In this document: positions 36,864 through 46,162 of the stretch, piece after piece
How the letters are laid out: every line of letters begins with the position of its first letter
Position numbering within the stretch: position 1 is the first letter of the stretch
Assembly: GCA_011391175.1 (NCBI GenBank)
Contig: JAABQZ010000002.1
Span: 1 to 55,442 of the forward strand
DNA: 55,442 nt
Source: Methylophilaceae bacterium
GTDB lineage: Bacteria > Pseudomonadota > Gammaproteobacteria > Burkholderiales > Methylophilaceae
Direction of reading: 5' to 3'
Made by a program: the position numbers and the translations under genes
The notes under the pieces: model-generated
The model's database searches: none
What the model was told of the DNA's origin: nothing
What the model saw: only the letters and a program-made list of their open reading frames with translations

Positions 36864-37874
36864 CTACTCAAGCTTAATGTGCGCAACGTTGTTACGTGAA
36901 TGTGGCGCCAAATCGATAGCTCTACCATTCATATTTAAACTAGTGGCACCCGCATTGCCCACCGTCACATTGACTGGCGGCGTCACGTCGATACTTTCAC
37001 GGCTCCCTGCAAATATGGTTTTGCTATAGATTTCCCGTCCGCTTGCATCTACGACGTTAACCCATGTTTCTTGCGTCGCATTAATCTCCAGCTTAGCTCT
37101 GCTTATTGATATTGGCGCAGAAATTGGCGCTGCTGGCGGAGGAGCTACTGGCGTAGCGACTGCTGAAGCTGGTGGTGGATTTGGTACCACTGTAGCAGGG
37201 GTTGCGATATCAATGGGTGTGCCAGCTGACGATGATGAAGTCGTATCTGCGGCTGGCGGCAGGGTGAGCTCGATTGAAGATTGCGACTCTGGTGTGCGCT
37301 CTGCCGCTGGCAAAGCAGGCTCAGGCAATGGCTCTAAATTTTCGTTACTTAAGCTTTCAATACTAGTACTGGGTAAAGTGGGGCTAGGTTTTTGAATATA
37401 ACTCTGATAAAACAACCAAATACCTAAAGCCAGTAATGCCGCCAAAACTACCCAAATGTAACTGCTGGGCTTAGGTTTATCACCGCCGGTCACCTGCATA
37501 TTAGTTGTGGGTTTTACTGTCAGGTCGTATTGTGTATTGCTAGGCACAATAACAATATAGGCATCCAACAAAGGCTCTGCATTCATTTTAAGCAGCTTGG
37601 CATAATTACGAATAAAGCCACGCACGATAGTTGGCTCGGGTAATTTAGCAAACTGGTCTGCTTCAATTGCTTCAATTTGTTTAGGGCCGAGCCTTAATTT
37701 GCTCGCTACGTCTTGCACCGACAGCCCTTGTGCCTCACGCGCCAAGCGCAATGCACCACCACAACGCGAGCGAGTATAAGTAGTGTTGTCTGCAGTTTGT
37801 TCAGCAGCGACTGGAGCTACCACAGCATCTTGCAACGTTGGTATATCAAACGTATTTTTTGGTTTGCGAGCCAT
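36864..37874 (-). CDS. rodZ: RodZ-like helix-turn-helix membrane protein
   Basis: A 336-residue cytoskeletal-type protein. An N-terminal HTH domain ([40 protein letters not shown]) faces the cytoplasm. One membrane helix ([19 protein letters not shown]) lies near residue 150. A Pro/Ser/Ala-rich periplasmic linker follows, then a C-terminal DUF4115 beta domain ([20 protein letters not shown]). RodZ couples MreB to the cell-wall elongation machinery. The pilW-rodZ-ispG order is conserved in beta- and gammaproteobacteria. No mreB is present in the window. Confidence 0.9.
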   Translation of the reverse strand: MARKPKNTFDIPTLQDAVVAPVAAEQTADNTTYTRSRCGGALRLAREAQGLSVQDVASKLRLGPKQIEAIEADQFAKLPEPTIVRGFIRNYAKLLKMNAEPLLDAYIVIVPSNTQYDLTVKPTTNMQVTGGDKPKPSSYIWVVLAALLALGIWLFYQSYIQKPSPTLPSTSIESLSNENLEPLPEPALPAAERTPESQSSIELTLPPAADTTSSSSAGTPIDIATPATVVPNPPPASAVATPVAPPPAAPISAPISISRAKLEINATQETWVNVVDASGREIYSKTIFAGSRESIDVTPPVNVTVGNAGATSLNMNGRAIDLAPHSRNNVAHIKLE

Positions 37875-37951
37875 GATGCCACCTTAGAATTGACATAGTT
37901 ATCTTATTGAAAATACTACATTTTTGGTAAGAATAAACTGATTAAATACGC

Positions 37952-38722
37952 CTATTTTCCACTTAGCAGCAAGCGCGTCTGCTCAGAATTAGGATATTGT
38001 TGGCGCAATTGCAAAGCATAACTAGACACATTGTCTTTATCGCCCAACACCCGCTCTATTTTAATGCCTAACCACAAGGTTTCTGCACTGGGGCTTGCTA
38101 CCAAAGCGTTTTGCAAGGTTTGCTTTGCTGTAGCGGTATCACCTCGATTAAATTGAATCTCGGCTAACTGCGTGGCAGCTGAATGTGTCAATGGTTGTAT
38201 TTGCAGCGCTTTAATCAGGTAAGTTTCGGCGTTATTCATATCATTTTTACGTGCCGAGCAAATGCCAGCATTAGCGTATGCCAAATTTGGCGTGCTATAC
38301 AGTGGGTTTTTGACCGCCTCTAAAAAATGCTTAATTGATTCATCGTAGCGCTTTCTACTGCACAAAAAACTACCGTAGTTGTTGTGCGATTCTGAGCTTC
38401 TTGGCTGTAACTGAATCGCTTTTTTATAGCTAACATCTGCTTTGGCGTCTTCACCCAATGCGGCATACACCAAACCCAAGCCATTGTAGGCCAGTGCAAA
38501 GCTAGGATCTATTTGTACCGCTTCGTTAAACTCACTGAGTGCAATTTCATATTTTCCTTGCTGCAAGTAAGCGGCCCCTAAATCTGAATGTGCACGTGCG
38601 CGCCCAGCAAGTGCAGTTTCGTTGTAAATATTACTATTGCCGCCTGAACTATTTTGTCCTGATGTTGCACACCCACCCACTAGCAAAGTTAACCCCAATA
38701 ACATCCAATATCTATTAATCAT
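37952..38722 (-). CDS. pilW: Type IV pilus biogenesis lipoprotein PilW/PilF
   Basis: A 256-residue TPR lipoprotein. The signal ends in the lipobox [10 protein letters not shown]. Six or so TPR-type helices follow, for example [40 protein letters not shown] and [20 protein letters not shown]. The protein promotes PilQ secretin localisation in the outer membrane. It overlaps rlmN by 4 bp (ATGA), the common arrangement. The other pilus genes are not in the window. Confidence 0.92.
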   Translation of the reverse strand: MINRYWMLLGLTLLVGGCATSGQNSSGGNSNIYNETALAGRARAHSDLGAAYLQQGKYEIALSEFNEAVQIDPSFALAYNGLGLVYAALGEDAKADVSYKKAIQLQPRSSESHNNYGSFLCSRKRYDESIKHFLEAVKNPLYSTPNLAYANAGICSARKNDMNNAETYLIKALQIQPLTHSAATQLAEIQFNRGDTATAKQTLQNALVASPSAETLWLGIKIERVLGDKDNVSSYALQLRQQYPNSEQTRLLLSGK

Positions 38723-39834
38723 GCCGCTGCCTCTATGGGAATACCTTTTAACGTACGTTTAGTTTTATCAAGCACTTTACCTGCCAATTGCCCGCAAGCC
38801 GCGTCAATATCATCACCGCGTGTTTTGCGCACGGTCACAATATAGCCTGCTTGCATTAAAATATCACGGAACACCCGAATATGGCTAGGTTTAGATGTTT
38901 GATAGCCACTATTAGGAAATGGGTTAAACGGGATTAAATTGAGTTTGCAAGGAACATGTTTAATCACCTCAAGCAATTCATGCGCGTGCTCTACCGTATC
39001 ATTGACGCCTTCTAACATCACATACTCAAAGGTGACAAAGTCACGCGGCGCTTTTTCTAGGTAACGGTTGCAAGCTGCCATTAACTCTTTAATCGGGTAT
39101 TTTTTATTAATCGGAACTAATACGTCGCGAAGCGCGTCGTTAGGCGCGTGCAGGCTCACTGCCAGCGCTACTGGGCAATCTTCTTTTAGTTTATCCATAG
39201 CTGGTACAATGCCGCTTGTAGAAAGCGTGACGCGGCGGCGACTTAAGCCATACGCGCTGTCATCCAACATAATTTGCATGGCGGTGACGACGTTTTCATA
39301 GTTGGTCAGCGGCTCGCCCATGCCCATCATGACGACGTTTGAAATAATACGATCATTCGCAGACAGCAAATCATAACCAGCCTCACTGCGTAACGATTTA
39401 TTGGCTATCGCCAGCTGACCAATGATTTCTGACACACTCAAATTGCGGTTAAAACCCTGCGCGCCCGTGCTACAAAAGGTACACGCTAGCGCACAACCCA
39501 CTTGGCTAGAGATACACAAAGTACCGCGATCATCCTCTGGGATAAATACTGTTTCGATGCTATTCGCTACACCATTTTTATCGTCAGTACCGATTAACCA
39601 TTTGCGCGTGCCATCGTTAGAAATTTGCTCTAACTGCACATTCGGCAAGGTAATTTCTGTATCAAGCGCCAGTTTCTCACGCAAACTTTTGGCGATATCA
39701 GTCATTTTCGCAAAATCATGCACGCCAAAATGATGCATCCAGCGCATCAATTGCTTGGCACGAAAAGGCTTCTCGCCGATACTTGCGAAGTAATCGGCGA
39801 GTTGAGGTTGACTATAATTAAGTAGATTAATCAA
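38719..39834 (-). CDS. rlmN: 23S rRNA/tRNA adenine-C2 methyltransferase RlmN
   Basis: A 371-residue radical-SAM methyltransferase that modifies A2503 of 23S rRNA and A37 of some tRNAs. The radical-SAM cysteines are in [20 protein letters not shown]. The [12 protein letters not shown] segment binds S-adenosylmethionine, and the late [11 protein letters not shown] region contains the second catalytic cysteine. It starts 12 bp downstream of the ndk stop codon and overlaps pilW, so ndk-rlmN-pilW form one unit. Confidence 0.96.
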   Translation of the reverse strand: MINLLNYSQPQLADYFASIGEKPFRAKQLMRWMHHFGVHDFAKMTDIAKSLREKLALDTEITLPNVQLEQISNDGTRKWLIGTDDKNGVANSIETVFIPEDDRGTLCISSQVGCALACTFCSTGAQGFNRNLSVSEIIGQLAIANKSLRSEAGYDLLSANDRIISNVVMMGMGEPLTNYENVVTAMQIMLDDSAYGLSRRRVTLSTSGIVPAMDKLKEDCPVALAVSLHAPNDALRDVLVPINKKYPIKELMAACNRYLEKAPRDFVTFEYVMLEGVNDTVEHAHELLEVIKHVPCKLNLIPFNPFPNSGYQTSKPSHIRVFRDILMQAGYIVTVRKTRGDDIDAACGQLAGKVLDKTKRTLKGIPIEAAA

Positions 39835-39845
39835 TGATTAAACGA

Positions 39846-40250
39846 TTATCCAAAAAAGTACTTAATCTCAATGGCTGCGTTTTCAGCTGAATCTGAACCG
39901 TGTACCGCATTAGCATCAATGCTTTCTGCAAAATCAGCACGAATGGTGCCTGCAGCTGCTTCTTTTGGATTAGTCGCGCCCATTAAGTCACGGTTTTTCA
40001 ACACAGCGCCTTCGCCTTCTAAGGCTTGAATCATCACTGGGCCAGAGATCATGAATTTAACTAAATCGTTAAAGAATGGACGTGCTGCATGCACAGCGTA
40101 AAAACCTTCTGCTTCGGCTTTAGTTAAGTGCGTCATTTTTGCCGCAACAATTTTTAAACCAGCGTTTTCAAAACGCGTATAAATTTGACCAATTACGTTT
40201 TTTGCCACTGCATCTGGTTTGATAATACTAAGGGTGCGCTCTACTGCCAT
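39846..40250 (-). CDS. ndk: Nucleoside diphosphate kinase
   Basis: A 134-residue enzyme that transfers gamma-phosphates between nucleoside triphosphates. [18 protein letters not shown] is the classical N-terminus, and the catalytic histidine is in [15 protein letters not shown]. The start at 40250 (MAVERTL) is preferred to the track start four codons earlier because TTGGAG sits 6 nt upstream of it. The promoter should lie in the gap shared with the divergent fhc operon. Confidence 0.97.
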   Translation of the reverse strand: MAVERTLSIIKPDAVAKNVIGQIYTRFENAGLKIVAAKMTHLTKAEAEGFYAVHAARPFFNDLVKFMISGPVMIQALEGEGAVLKNRDLMGATNPKEAAAGTIRADFAESIDANAVHGSDSAENAAIEIKYFFG

Positions 40251-40384
40251 TTGAAACTCCAAGAAAATAATTAAATGAACTACTTAGAAAGGTGCAGATT
40301 CTAGCATTTTTGCAGGATTTGATAAACCATCAATTTGTAGCATTTTGTAAATATAGCGCTTAATTTGTGGCAAAATCTAGGCTG

Positions 40385-41602
40385 ATGAAATCTGCAAACA
40401 TAAATACTTTTCCAATCACTGCCACCTGCCCTGCATGCGGCTTGTTGTGTGATGACATTGCACTTGAAAATATCAATCATCAATTAAAAGTGACCAAGCC
40501 TAATTGCGCAAAAACAGTTGCATTTTTTGAGCGGGCTATAGGCGAAAATACATCGCTAATTGCAGGCAAACCAGCCACATTGCAAGAAGCCATTTTGAAG
40601 GTTGCTGAAATTTTAAAACAGGCTCACAAGCCAATATTCACTGGACTAGGCACCGATGTACAAGGCTATCGTGCCTTATACAGCTTATCTCAAAAAACTA
40701 GCGCTAGGCTTACCCACATGAACGCTACCAGCATGGCGCGCAACCTAAAAGTGCTGCAAAGTACGGGTTGGCAAACCACTACGCTAACCGAGGTGAAAAA
40801 CCGCGCTGATGTCATTGTGTGCTTTGGCAGCGATTTGTTAAGCCACAACGCACGCTTTTTTGAGCGCTTTGTAGATGCAGATGGCATGTTTGTAAGTGCC
40901 AAAAATCGGCAAGTTGTGGTATTGGGTGAAGCTAGCAATCAAGCCATTAAAAGTGATGCTCTGCAAGCCGCATGGGTATTGCCTTGCAGGGCAACTGATT
41001 TGCCCTCGATAACAATTGCTTTGCGTGCATTGGTTGCTGGCAAGCAGCTAAAAGCCACTAAAATTGCAGGCGTAAAGGTAGGTGACTTGCAAACGTTTGC
41101 CGATAAACTAAAAGCCGCCAAATATGCGGTACTGACTTGGGTGGCAAAAGATTTAGACTTTGATCATGCCGAATTGACTATTCAAAACATTACTGAAACA
41201 GTGGCTATTTTAAACAAAACAACGCGTGCGGCTGGTTTGCCACTTGGCGGTAGCGATGGCGACACTAGCGCCAATAACGCGAACACTTGGTTAAGCGGGT
41301 TTGCGTTAAATGATGACGCTTTAAATGACGAGCACGCGGAACATGATGCAATGCTGTGGGTAAATAGCTTCAGCCCAGAAAAAGCGTCTCCACAAACGGA
41401 TATGCCTTTGATTATCATTGGTAATTCAAACATCCAACATCAGGCTGAGGTATTTATCCCCATCGCCATACCTGGGTTAGATTGTAGCGGTACATTATTT
41501 AGAGTGGATTCATCGGTGGTTTTGCCGCTAAAAAAAGTGCGTGAGAATAACTTACCAACATTGGCTGAAGTGCTCTGCCAACTTGAAGAGCGGCTCAAAT
41601 GA
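40385..41602 (+). CDS. fhcB: Formyltransferase/hydrolase complex subunit B (FhcB)
   Basis: A 405-residue homologue of the FwdB/FmdB subunit of archaeal formylmethanofuran dehydrogenase. It belongs to the Fhc complex that hydrolyses formylmethanofuran to formate. The N-terminal ATCPACGLLCDDIALENI recalls the CxxCxxxCDDI iron-sulfur motif of archaeal subunits. Later segments include GLGTDVQGYRALYSL and LPLGGSDGDTSANNAN. The ATG at 40385 is one choice and the track start is a GTG six codons upstream. Neither has a clear binding site. A strong copy of the palindromic repeat encodes DALQAAWVLPCRAT in the middle of the protein. The first gene of the operon, it overlaps fhcA by 4 bp. Confidence 0.9.
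   Translation: MKSANINTFPITATCPACGLLCDDIALENINHQLKVTKPNCAKTVAFFERAIGENTSLIAGKPATLQEAILKVAEILKQAHKPIFTGLGTDVQGYRALYSLSQKTSARLTHMNATSMARNLKVLQSTGWQTTTLTEVKNRADVIVCFGSDLLSHNARFFERFVDADGMFVSAKNRQVVVLGEASNQAIKSDALQAAWVLPCRATDLPSITIALRALVAGKQLKATKIAGVKVGDLQTFADKLKAAKYAVLTWVAKDLDFDHAELTIQNITETVAILNKTTRAAGLPLGGSDGDTSANNANTWLSGFALNDDALNDEHAEHDAMLWVNSFSPEKASPQTDMPLIIIGNSNIQHQAEVFIPIAIPGLDCSGTLFRVDSSVVLPLKKVRENNLPTLAEVLCQLEERLK
40955..40996 (+). repeat. Palindromic repeat copy inside fhcB
   Basis: ATGCTCTGCAAGCC, GCATGGGTATTG and CCTTGCAGGGCA match intergenic copy 1 in 36 of 42 positions and share a 15-base run with the dmrB copy. Both arms are present (CTCTGCAAGCC against GCCTTGCAGGG). The segment stays in frame and supplies roughly 14 residues of FhcB. 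Confidence 0.75.
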
Positions 41603-43254
41603 TTACCTTATTAAAAAATGGTAAATTGTACGATCCTGCGCACAGTAAAAATGGCGTAGTAGAGGATATTTACATCCGTGATGGGCGTATTACCTCTAAA
41701 CCCAGCCAAACTGAAAAAATTAATCAAACCTATGATTTAACTGGAAAAATTGTGATGGCTGGCGCGATTGATATGCATAGCCATATTGGCGGTGGCAAAG
41801 TGAATATTGCGCGCATGATGTTGCCAGAGTTTCAAGAAACTAAAAATTACAGTGAACCCGAAGCCCATATTTGCACGCCGAATTGCAGCCATATGGCCAC
41901 ACCTAACACTAGCGATACTGGGTTTAGATACATTGAAATGGGTTACACCGCCGCATTTGAACCTGCCATTTTGCCGATTAACGCGCGCCAAGCCCATCTG
42001 GAGATGGCTGACACGCCGATGATAGACAAAGGCGGCTATGCCATGCTGGGCAATGATGATTACTTTTTACGATTACTGAGTCAAAAAGCAGACCAAAAAG
42101 TAATCAATAACTACGTCGCTTGGACGCTACACGCGACACAAGCCATCGGCATTAAAGTGGTGAATCCAGGGGGCATTTCAGCGTTTAAGTTCAACCAGCG
42201 CAGGTTAAATTTGGATGAAAATAATGTGCATTATCAGGTCACGCCACGCGAAATTCTAAAAAGTTTAAGTCGCGCGGTACATGACTTAGGCATCGCTAAG
42301 CCGCTGCATGTGCATTGCAATAACTTAGGTGCGGCGGGCAACTTTCAAACCACGCTCGACACCATGGGCGCATCTGATGGCGTGCCGATGCACTTGACGC
42401 ACATCCAGTTTCACAGCTATGGCACAGAAGGCGATAAGAAATTTTCATCTGCTGCTGCGCAAATCTCTGAGGCGCTGAATAATAACCAGCACATCACGGC
42501 CGATGTCGGGCAGATTTTATTCGGCCAAACGGTGACTGCATCAGGTGACAGCATGATGCAGCACTTAAACACCAAGCATGCCAACCCCAAAAAGTCAGTA
42601 ATTATGGATATTGAATGTGATGCAGGTTGTGGCGTGGTGCCATTTAAATATCGCGACCAAAACTATGTCAATGCCCTGCAGTGGGCTATTGGCTTAGAGA
42701 TTTTCCTGTCTGTTGAAGATCCATGGCGTATTTTCTTGACCACAGACCACCCCAATGGCGCGCCCTTTACCAGTTACCCACATTTAATTCGCTTGTTGAT
42801 GGATAAAAGCTTTAGAAACGAAGTCTTTGCAAAGCTTAATTTAGACGCGCAAGCCATGAGCAACCTCACATCGTTGAATCGTGAGTATAGCTTGTACGAA
42901 ATCGCTATCATGACGCGCGCAGGAGCAGCCAAATTAATCGGTTTAAATGACCGCGGTCATTTAGGCGCTGGCGCTGCAGCAGATATTACCATTTACACAG
43001 ATCAACCCGACCGTGAAGCCATGTTTGCCAAACCAGATTACGTATTTAAAGATGGTGAACTGGTTGTTAAAGATGGCAAAGTCGTGAAAGTAGTATGGGG
43101 TAAAACGCATACCACCAAACCTGCATTTGATATTGGCGTAGAACAAGATTTAAAAAAATATTTCGATAAATACCATACCATTCAATTAGATAACTTTAAG
43201 ATTTCAGATGACGAATTTGCTGATGATGGTCGTGGCAAAATAGTCACACACTAA
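41599..43254 (+). CDS. fhcA: Formyltransferase/hydrolase complex subunit A (FhcA)
   Basis: A 551-residue amidohydrolase-fold subunit that carries the hydrolytic site where formylmethanofuran is cleaved to formate. Zinc ligands appear in AIDMHSHIGGGKVNIARMM, and further histidines in LHVHCNNLG and TTDHPNGAPF. The FwdA-type features VTASGDSM and MDIECDAGCGVVPF are present. It starts within the fhcB stop codon (ATGA) and precedes the PPOX-type gene by 12 bp. Length is normal for the bacterial subunit. Confidence 0.95.
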   Translation: MITLLKNGKLYDPAHSKNGVVEDIYIRDGRITSKPSQTEKINQTYDLTGKIVMAGAIDMHSHIGGGKVNIARMMLPEFQETKNYSEPEAHICTPNCSHMATPNTSDTGFRYIEMGYTAAFEPAILPINARQAHLEMADTPMIDKGGYAMLGNDDYFLRLLSQKADQKVINNYVAWTLHATQAIGIKVVNPGGISAFKFNQRRLNLDENNVHYQVTPREILKSLSRAVHDLGIAKPLHVHCNNLGAAGNFQTTLDTMGASDGVPMHLTHIQFHSYGTEGDKKFSSAAAQISEALNNNQHITADVGQILFGQTVTASGDSMMQHLNTKHANPKKSVIMDIECDAGCGVVPFKYRDQNYVNALQWAIGLEIFLSVEDPWRIFLTTDHPNGAPFTSYPHLIRLLMDKSFRNEVFAKLNLDAQAMSNLTSLNREYSLYEIAIMTRAGAAKLIGLNDRGHLGAGAAADITIYTDQPDREAMFAKPDYVFKDGELVVKDGKVVKVVWGKTHTTKPAFDIGVEQDLKKYFDKYHTIQLDNFKISDDEFADDGRGKIVTH

Positions 43255-43266
43255 AGGAGAGATAAT

Positions 43267-43926
43267 TTGAGTATTCACTACAGTAAACAACAACGGGCTT
43301 TGCAAGCGCAATTTGGCACAGAAAAAATGGCTGACCGCATTGAACAATTGGCTAGTCACAATGAGTTTAATGATGATGCCAAAGGATTTATTGAGCTCAG
43401 CGAGATGTTCTTTTTAACCTCCATTAATGATAAAGGTCAACCAACCGTTTCATATAAAGGTGGCGATGCAGGATTTGTAAAAGTGCTTGATTCTAATACA
43501 TTAATATTTCCTAATTACGATGGGAATGGCATGTTTTTGAGCATGGGCAACATCGTCGGTAACGCCAATATCGGCATGTTATTTATCTCGTTCGAGCGTC
43601 CGCATCGCATTCGCGTACAAGGTACAGCAACTATTTCGCAAGACCCTAAATTATTAGCACACTACAAAGAAGCAGATTTTGTAGTAACGGTAAAGTTAGA
43701 AGAGTTATGGCAAAACTGCCCAAGATATATCCCCAAATACGAAAAAGTGCGTAATTCACGCTACGTTCCACGCGCCGATTGCGAAACACCGCTGGCCGAA
43801 TGGAAGCGCGTCGATTTGTTGCAAGATGTGCTGTCTCCCTTAGATTTAGCCAAAGCGCAAGCCAAAGGCACGATTGATATTGTAGAGTGGGTAGGCAAGA
43901 TTCAAGCGGGCGCGGACGATGCTTAA
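43267..43926 (+). CDS. Pyridoxamine 5'-phosphate oxidase-fold (FMN-binding) protein within the fhc operon
   Basis: A 219-residue split-barrel protein of the PPOX superfamily. The core ELSEMFFLTSINDKGQPTVS and SYKGGDAGFVKVLDSNTLIF is followed by NYDGNGMFLSMGNIVGN and IGMLFISFERPHRIRVQG, the usual flavin-binding layout. The start is TTG with a strong AAAGGAGAG binding site 7 nt upstream, and no ATG alternative preserves the domain. It lies 12 bp after fhcA and 18 bp before fhcD, so it is cotranscribed. Relatives oxidise pyridoxamine phosphate or reduce or bind other compounds. A link to the formyl-transfer pathway is inference from position only. Confidence 0.85.
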   Translation: MSIHYSKQQRALQAQFGTEKMADRIEQLASHNEFNDDAKGFIELSEMFFLTSINDKGQPTVSYKGGDAGFVKVLDSNTLIFPNYDGNGMFLSMGNIVGNANIGMLFISFERPHRIRVQGTATISQDPKLLAHYKEADFVVTVKLEELWQNCPRYIPKYEKVRNSRYVPRADCETPLAEWKRVDLLQDVLSPLDLAKAQAKGTIDIVEWVGKIQAGADDA

Positions 43927-43944
43927 TATAAATTCGCGTAGAAT

Positions 43945-44865
43945 ATGCTTTTAAACGGTATACATATTGACGACACCTTCGCTGAGGCATTTAATATGCG
44001 TGGCACGCGCGTCATCATCACTGCGCAAAATCATAAGTGGGCATACCACGCCGCCAATGCCATGACAGGCTTTGCCACTAGCGTGATTGGCTGTGGCGTA
44101 GAGGCAGGCATCGAGCGTGAGTTATCTGCCGACGAAACACCCGACGGCAGGCCTGGGGTGAATGTACTGATGTTCGCCATGGGCAGCAAAGTGCTGATGC
44201 AACAGTTGGAAACGCGTATGGGACAATGCATCCTGACCTGCCCAACTGCAGCAGCATTTGCTGGTATTGATTCTGAAGACCAGATTAACTTGGGCAAGCA
44301 TTTGCGCTATTTTGGCGATGGCTACCAAACTTCTAAGCTGTTAAATGGGATACGCTACTGGCGTATTCCTGTGATGGATGGCGAATTTTTAGTGCAAGAA
44401 ACCACTGGCATGGTGCGCGCCATCGGTGGCGGTAATTTTTTAATTCTCGCCACCAGCCAAGCCAGCGCTTTACATGCAGCAGAAACCGCCATTGTAGCGA
44501 TGAAACAAGTGCCGAATGTGATAATGCCGTTTCCTGGTGGCGTGGTGCGTAGTGGTTCTAAAGTGGGCAGTAAATACCCTAGTATGTTTGCCTCTACCAA
44601 CGATGCTTTTTGTCCCACACTCAAAGGCTTAGTTAACACCGAGCTAAGTGACGACATTGAAAGCGTCATGGAAATTGTGATTGACGGGCTGAGCTTTGAC
44701 GACATTGCAATATCTATGAAAGTCGGTATTGAAGCGATTTGTGCATTAAATAAAATCAGTGGTGAAAAAAGTGGCGTAAAACGTATTTCTGCAGGCAATT
44801 ATGGCGGCAAGCTTGGGCCACATCATTTTAAATTGCATGAGATTCTGGGTGGAAAATCAACGTGA
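43945..44865 (+). CDS. fhcD: Formylmethanofuran:tetrahydromethanopterin formyltransferase (FhcD)
   Basis: A 306-residue Ftr-family subunit that moves the formyl group between H4MPT and methanofuran. It starts LNGIHIDDTFAEAFNMRGTR and includes TGFATSVIGCGVEAGIE and FPGGVVRSGSKVGSKY, characteristic of the family. The C-terminal domain has RISAGNYGGKLGPHHFKLHE. It overlaps fhcC by 4 bp (GTGA), so the two subunits are translationally coupled. Length and motifs are complete. Confidence 0.97.
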   Translation: MLLNGIHIDDTFAEAFNMRGTRVIITAQNHKWAYHAANAMTGFATSVIGCGVEAGIERELSADETPDGRPGVNVLMFAMGSKVLMQQLETRMGQCILTCPTAAAFAGIDSEDQINLGKHLRYFGDGYQTSKLLNGIRYWRIPVMDGEFLVQETTGMVRAIGGGNFLILATSQASALHAAETAIVAMKQVPNVIMPFPGGVVRSGSKVGSKYPSMFASTNDAFCPTLKGLVNTELSDDIESVMEIVIDGLSFDDIAISMKVGIEAICALNKISGEKSGVKRISAGNYGGKLGPHHFKLHEILGGKST

Positions 44866-45524
44866 AGCCACTTACCTTCACCCTTAAAAAACTCGCACCA
44901 TCCAAGGTGGATTGTCGCAGGTTAACGCCCGACAAACTAGAAGGTTTAAGCATTAAACAAATACTAGAAATTACTTTAAATAATACATTTAAAGTAATTG
45001 ATTTATTTGATATTATTGGTGAAGATTTTGAACAAATTGTGTTTAGAAACAGCAGCCCCCAGCTTGCCTACATCGGTCATGAAATGTCACGTGGCAGCAT
45101 CACTATTGAAGCCGATTGTGGTGATTTTTTAGGTGCCAATATGCGAGGTGGTCACATTATTTGCCATGGCAACGCGGGCGATAGAGTTGGCGACCAAATG
45201 CGCCGCGGCTTGATTTTGATTGACGGCAATGCTGGTGATTACTGCGGCAGCCGCATGCTGGCTGGCACTATCGGCGTGCATGGCCAAGTAGGCAACTATA
45301 CTGGTTTTGGTATGAAGCGTGGCACCATTTTATTGACCAAACCAACCAATCTACACGCTACACTGCAAGATTGCGGCGCGCACAATTTGCCTTTTTTAAA
45401 ACTACTACTTAACGCGATTAAACCACTAAAATCAAAATTCTCTGCCCTAAACAGCATACGCGTACAGCGCTATGGTGGTGACATTGCCTGCAGCGGCACA
45501 GGCGAAATTCTAGTGCTTCAATAA
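44862..45524 (+). CDS. fhcC: Formyltransferase/hydrolase complex subunit C (FhcC)
   Basis: A 220-residue subunit related to FwdC/FmdC and to the C-terminal GXGXG repeat domain of glutamate synthase. The right-handed beta-helix repeats are plain: GDFLGANMRGGHIICHGNAG, DRVGDQMRRGLILIDGNAGD and GSRMLAGTIGVHGQVGNYTG. The start is GTG, overlapping the fhcD stop. At 220 residues it is shorter than the roughly 270 I recall for other FhcC proteins; this length comparison is from memory. It closes the operon. Confidence 0.93.
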   Translation: MKPLTFTLKKLAPSKVDCRRLTPDKLEGLSIKQILEITLNNTFKVIDLFDIIGEDFEQIVFRNSSPQLAYIGHEMSRGSITIEADCGDFLGANMRGGHIICHGNAGDRVGDQMRRGLILIDGNAGDYCGSRMLAGTIGVHGQVGNYTGFGMKRGTILLTKPTNLHATLQDCGAHNLPFLKLLLNAIKPLKSKFSALNSIRVQRYGGDIACSGTGEILVLQ

Positions 45525-45560
45525 TCAATACTCTTAAAATTACAAACAGGAGCAAATAAC

Positions 45561-46088
45561 ATGGCAAATTTACTGACCAAATTAAAAGGCGACCATGCTG
45601 CACTACCTGCAGCATTTTCAAGCAAAGCCGTCTTGCTGGCTTGGGTCGGCGCATTTATAGCGATTGCCTCAGTAGCTTTACTCAGTAACCAGTTTTCTTA
45701 TTTATTAATATTAGGCTCATTTGGCGCTAGCTGTGTCGTCTTGTTTGCTTATCCTGATGCACCATTTTCACAACCTAGAAACGTCATACTTGGCCACTTT
45801 TTAAGCACACTGACTGGCTTAATTTTTATCAGCTTGTTTGGCGTGGCTTGGTGGGTACTGGCGGCCGCGGTGGCTAGTGCAATTGCTATTATGATGCTCA
45901 CTCGTACTGTGCACCCACCTGCTGGCTCTAACCCAGTGATTATTTGGTTGATGGCCGCCTCACACGCCGATTTGAGTTGGCAGTTTTTGCTGTTCCCCAC
46001 CTTAGTAGGCGCGATTGTGATTACGCTAGTTTCGCTGATTTACAATAACCTGACGCGCGAAGGCAATTATCCAAAATACTGGTTTTAA
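45561..46088 (+). CDS. HPP-family integral membrane protein
   Basis: A 175-residue protein with four or five hydrophobic helices (AVLLAWVGAFIAIASVALLS, YLLILGSFGASCVVLFAY, VAWWVLAAAVASAIAIMML). The family motif TVHPPAGSNPVIIW lies in the centre. Some HPP proteins of plants and cyanobacteria transport nitrite into organelles or cells, so a small-anion transport role is possible. Spacing of 36 bp from fhcC allows read-through from the operon, and it has its own binding site (ACAGGAGC). Confidence 0.9.
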   Translation: MANLLTKLKGDHAALPAAFSSKAVLLAWVGAFIAIASVALLSNQFSYLLILGSFGASCVVLFAYPDAPFSQPRNVILGHFLSTLTGLIFISLFGVAWWVLAAAVASAIAIMMLTRTVHPPAGSNPVIIWLMAASHADLSWQFLLFPTLVGAIVITLVSLIYNNLTREGNYPKYWF

Positions 46089-46162
46089 ACATGCGCCAGA
46101 TTTTCTGAATATAAATTTTGGCATGTTAAAATAGCATTTTTAGCTAAAGATTTATTGCAACA

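Noticed and set aside
36857-36928. Upstream 24 codons of ispG in the ORF track
   Set aside because: They overlap the end of the RodZ-like gene and do not belong to the IspG family N-terminus.
42661-42700. Segment in fhcA resembling the palindromic repeat (GCCCTGCAGTGGGCTATTGGCTT)
   Set aside because: It encodes NALQWAIGLEI, which fits the conserved FhcA/FwdA sequence, and lacks about 6 bases of the core, so similarity is probably chance.
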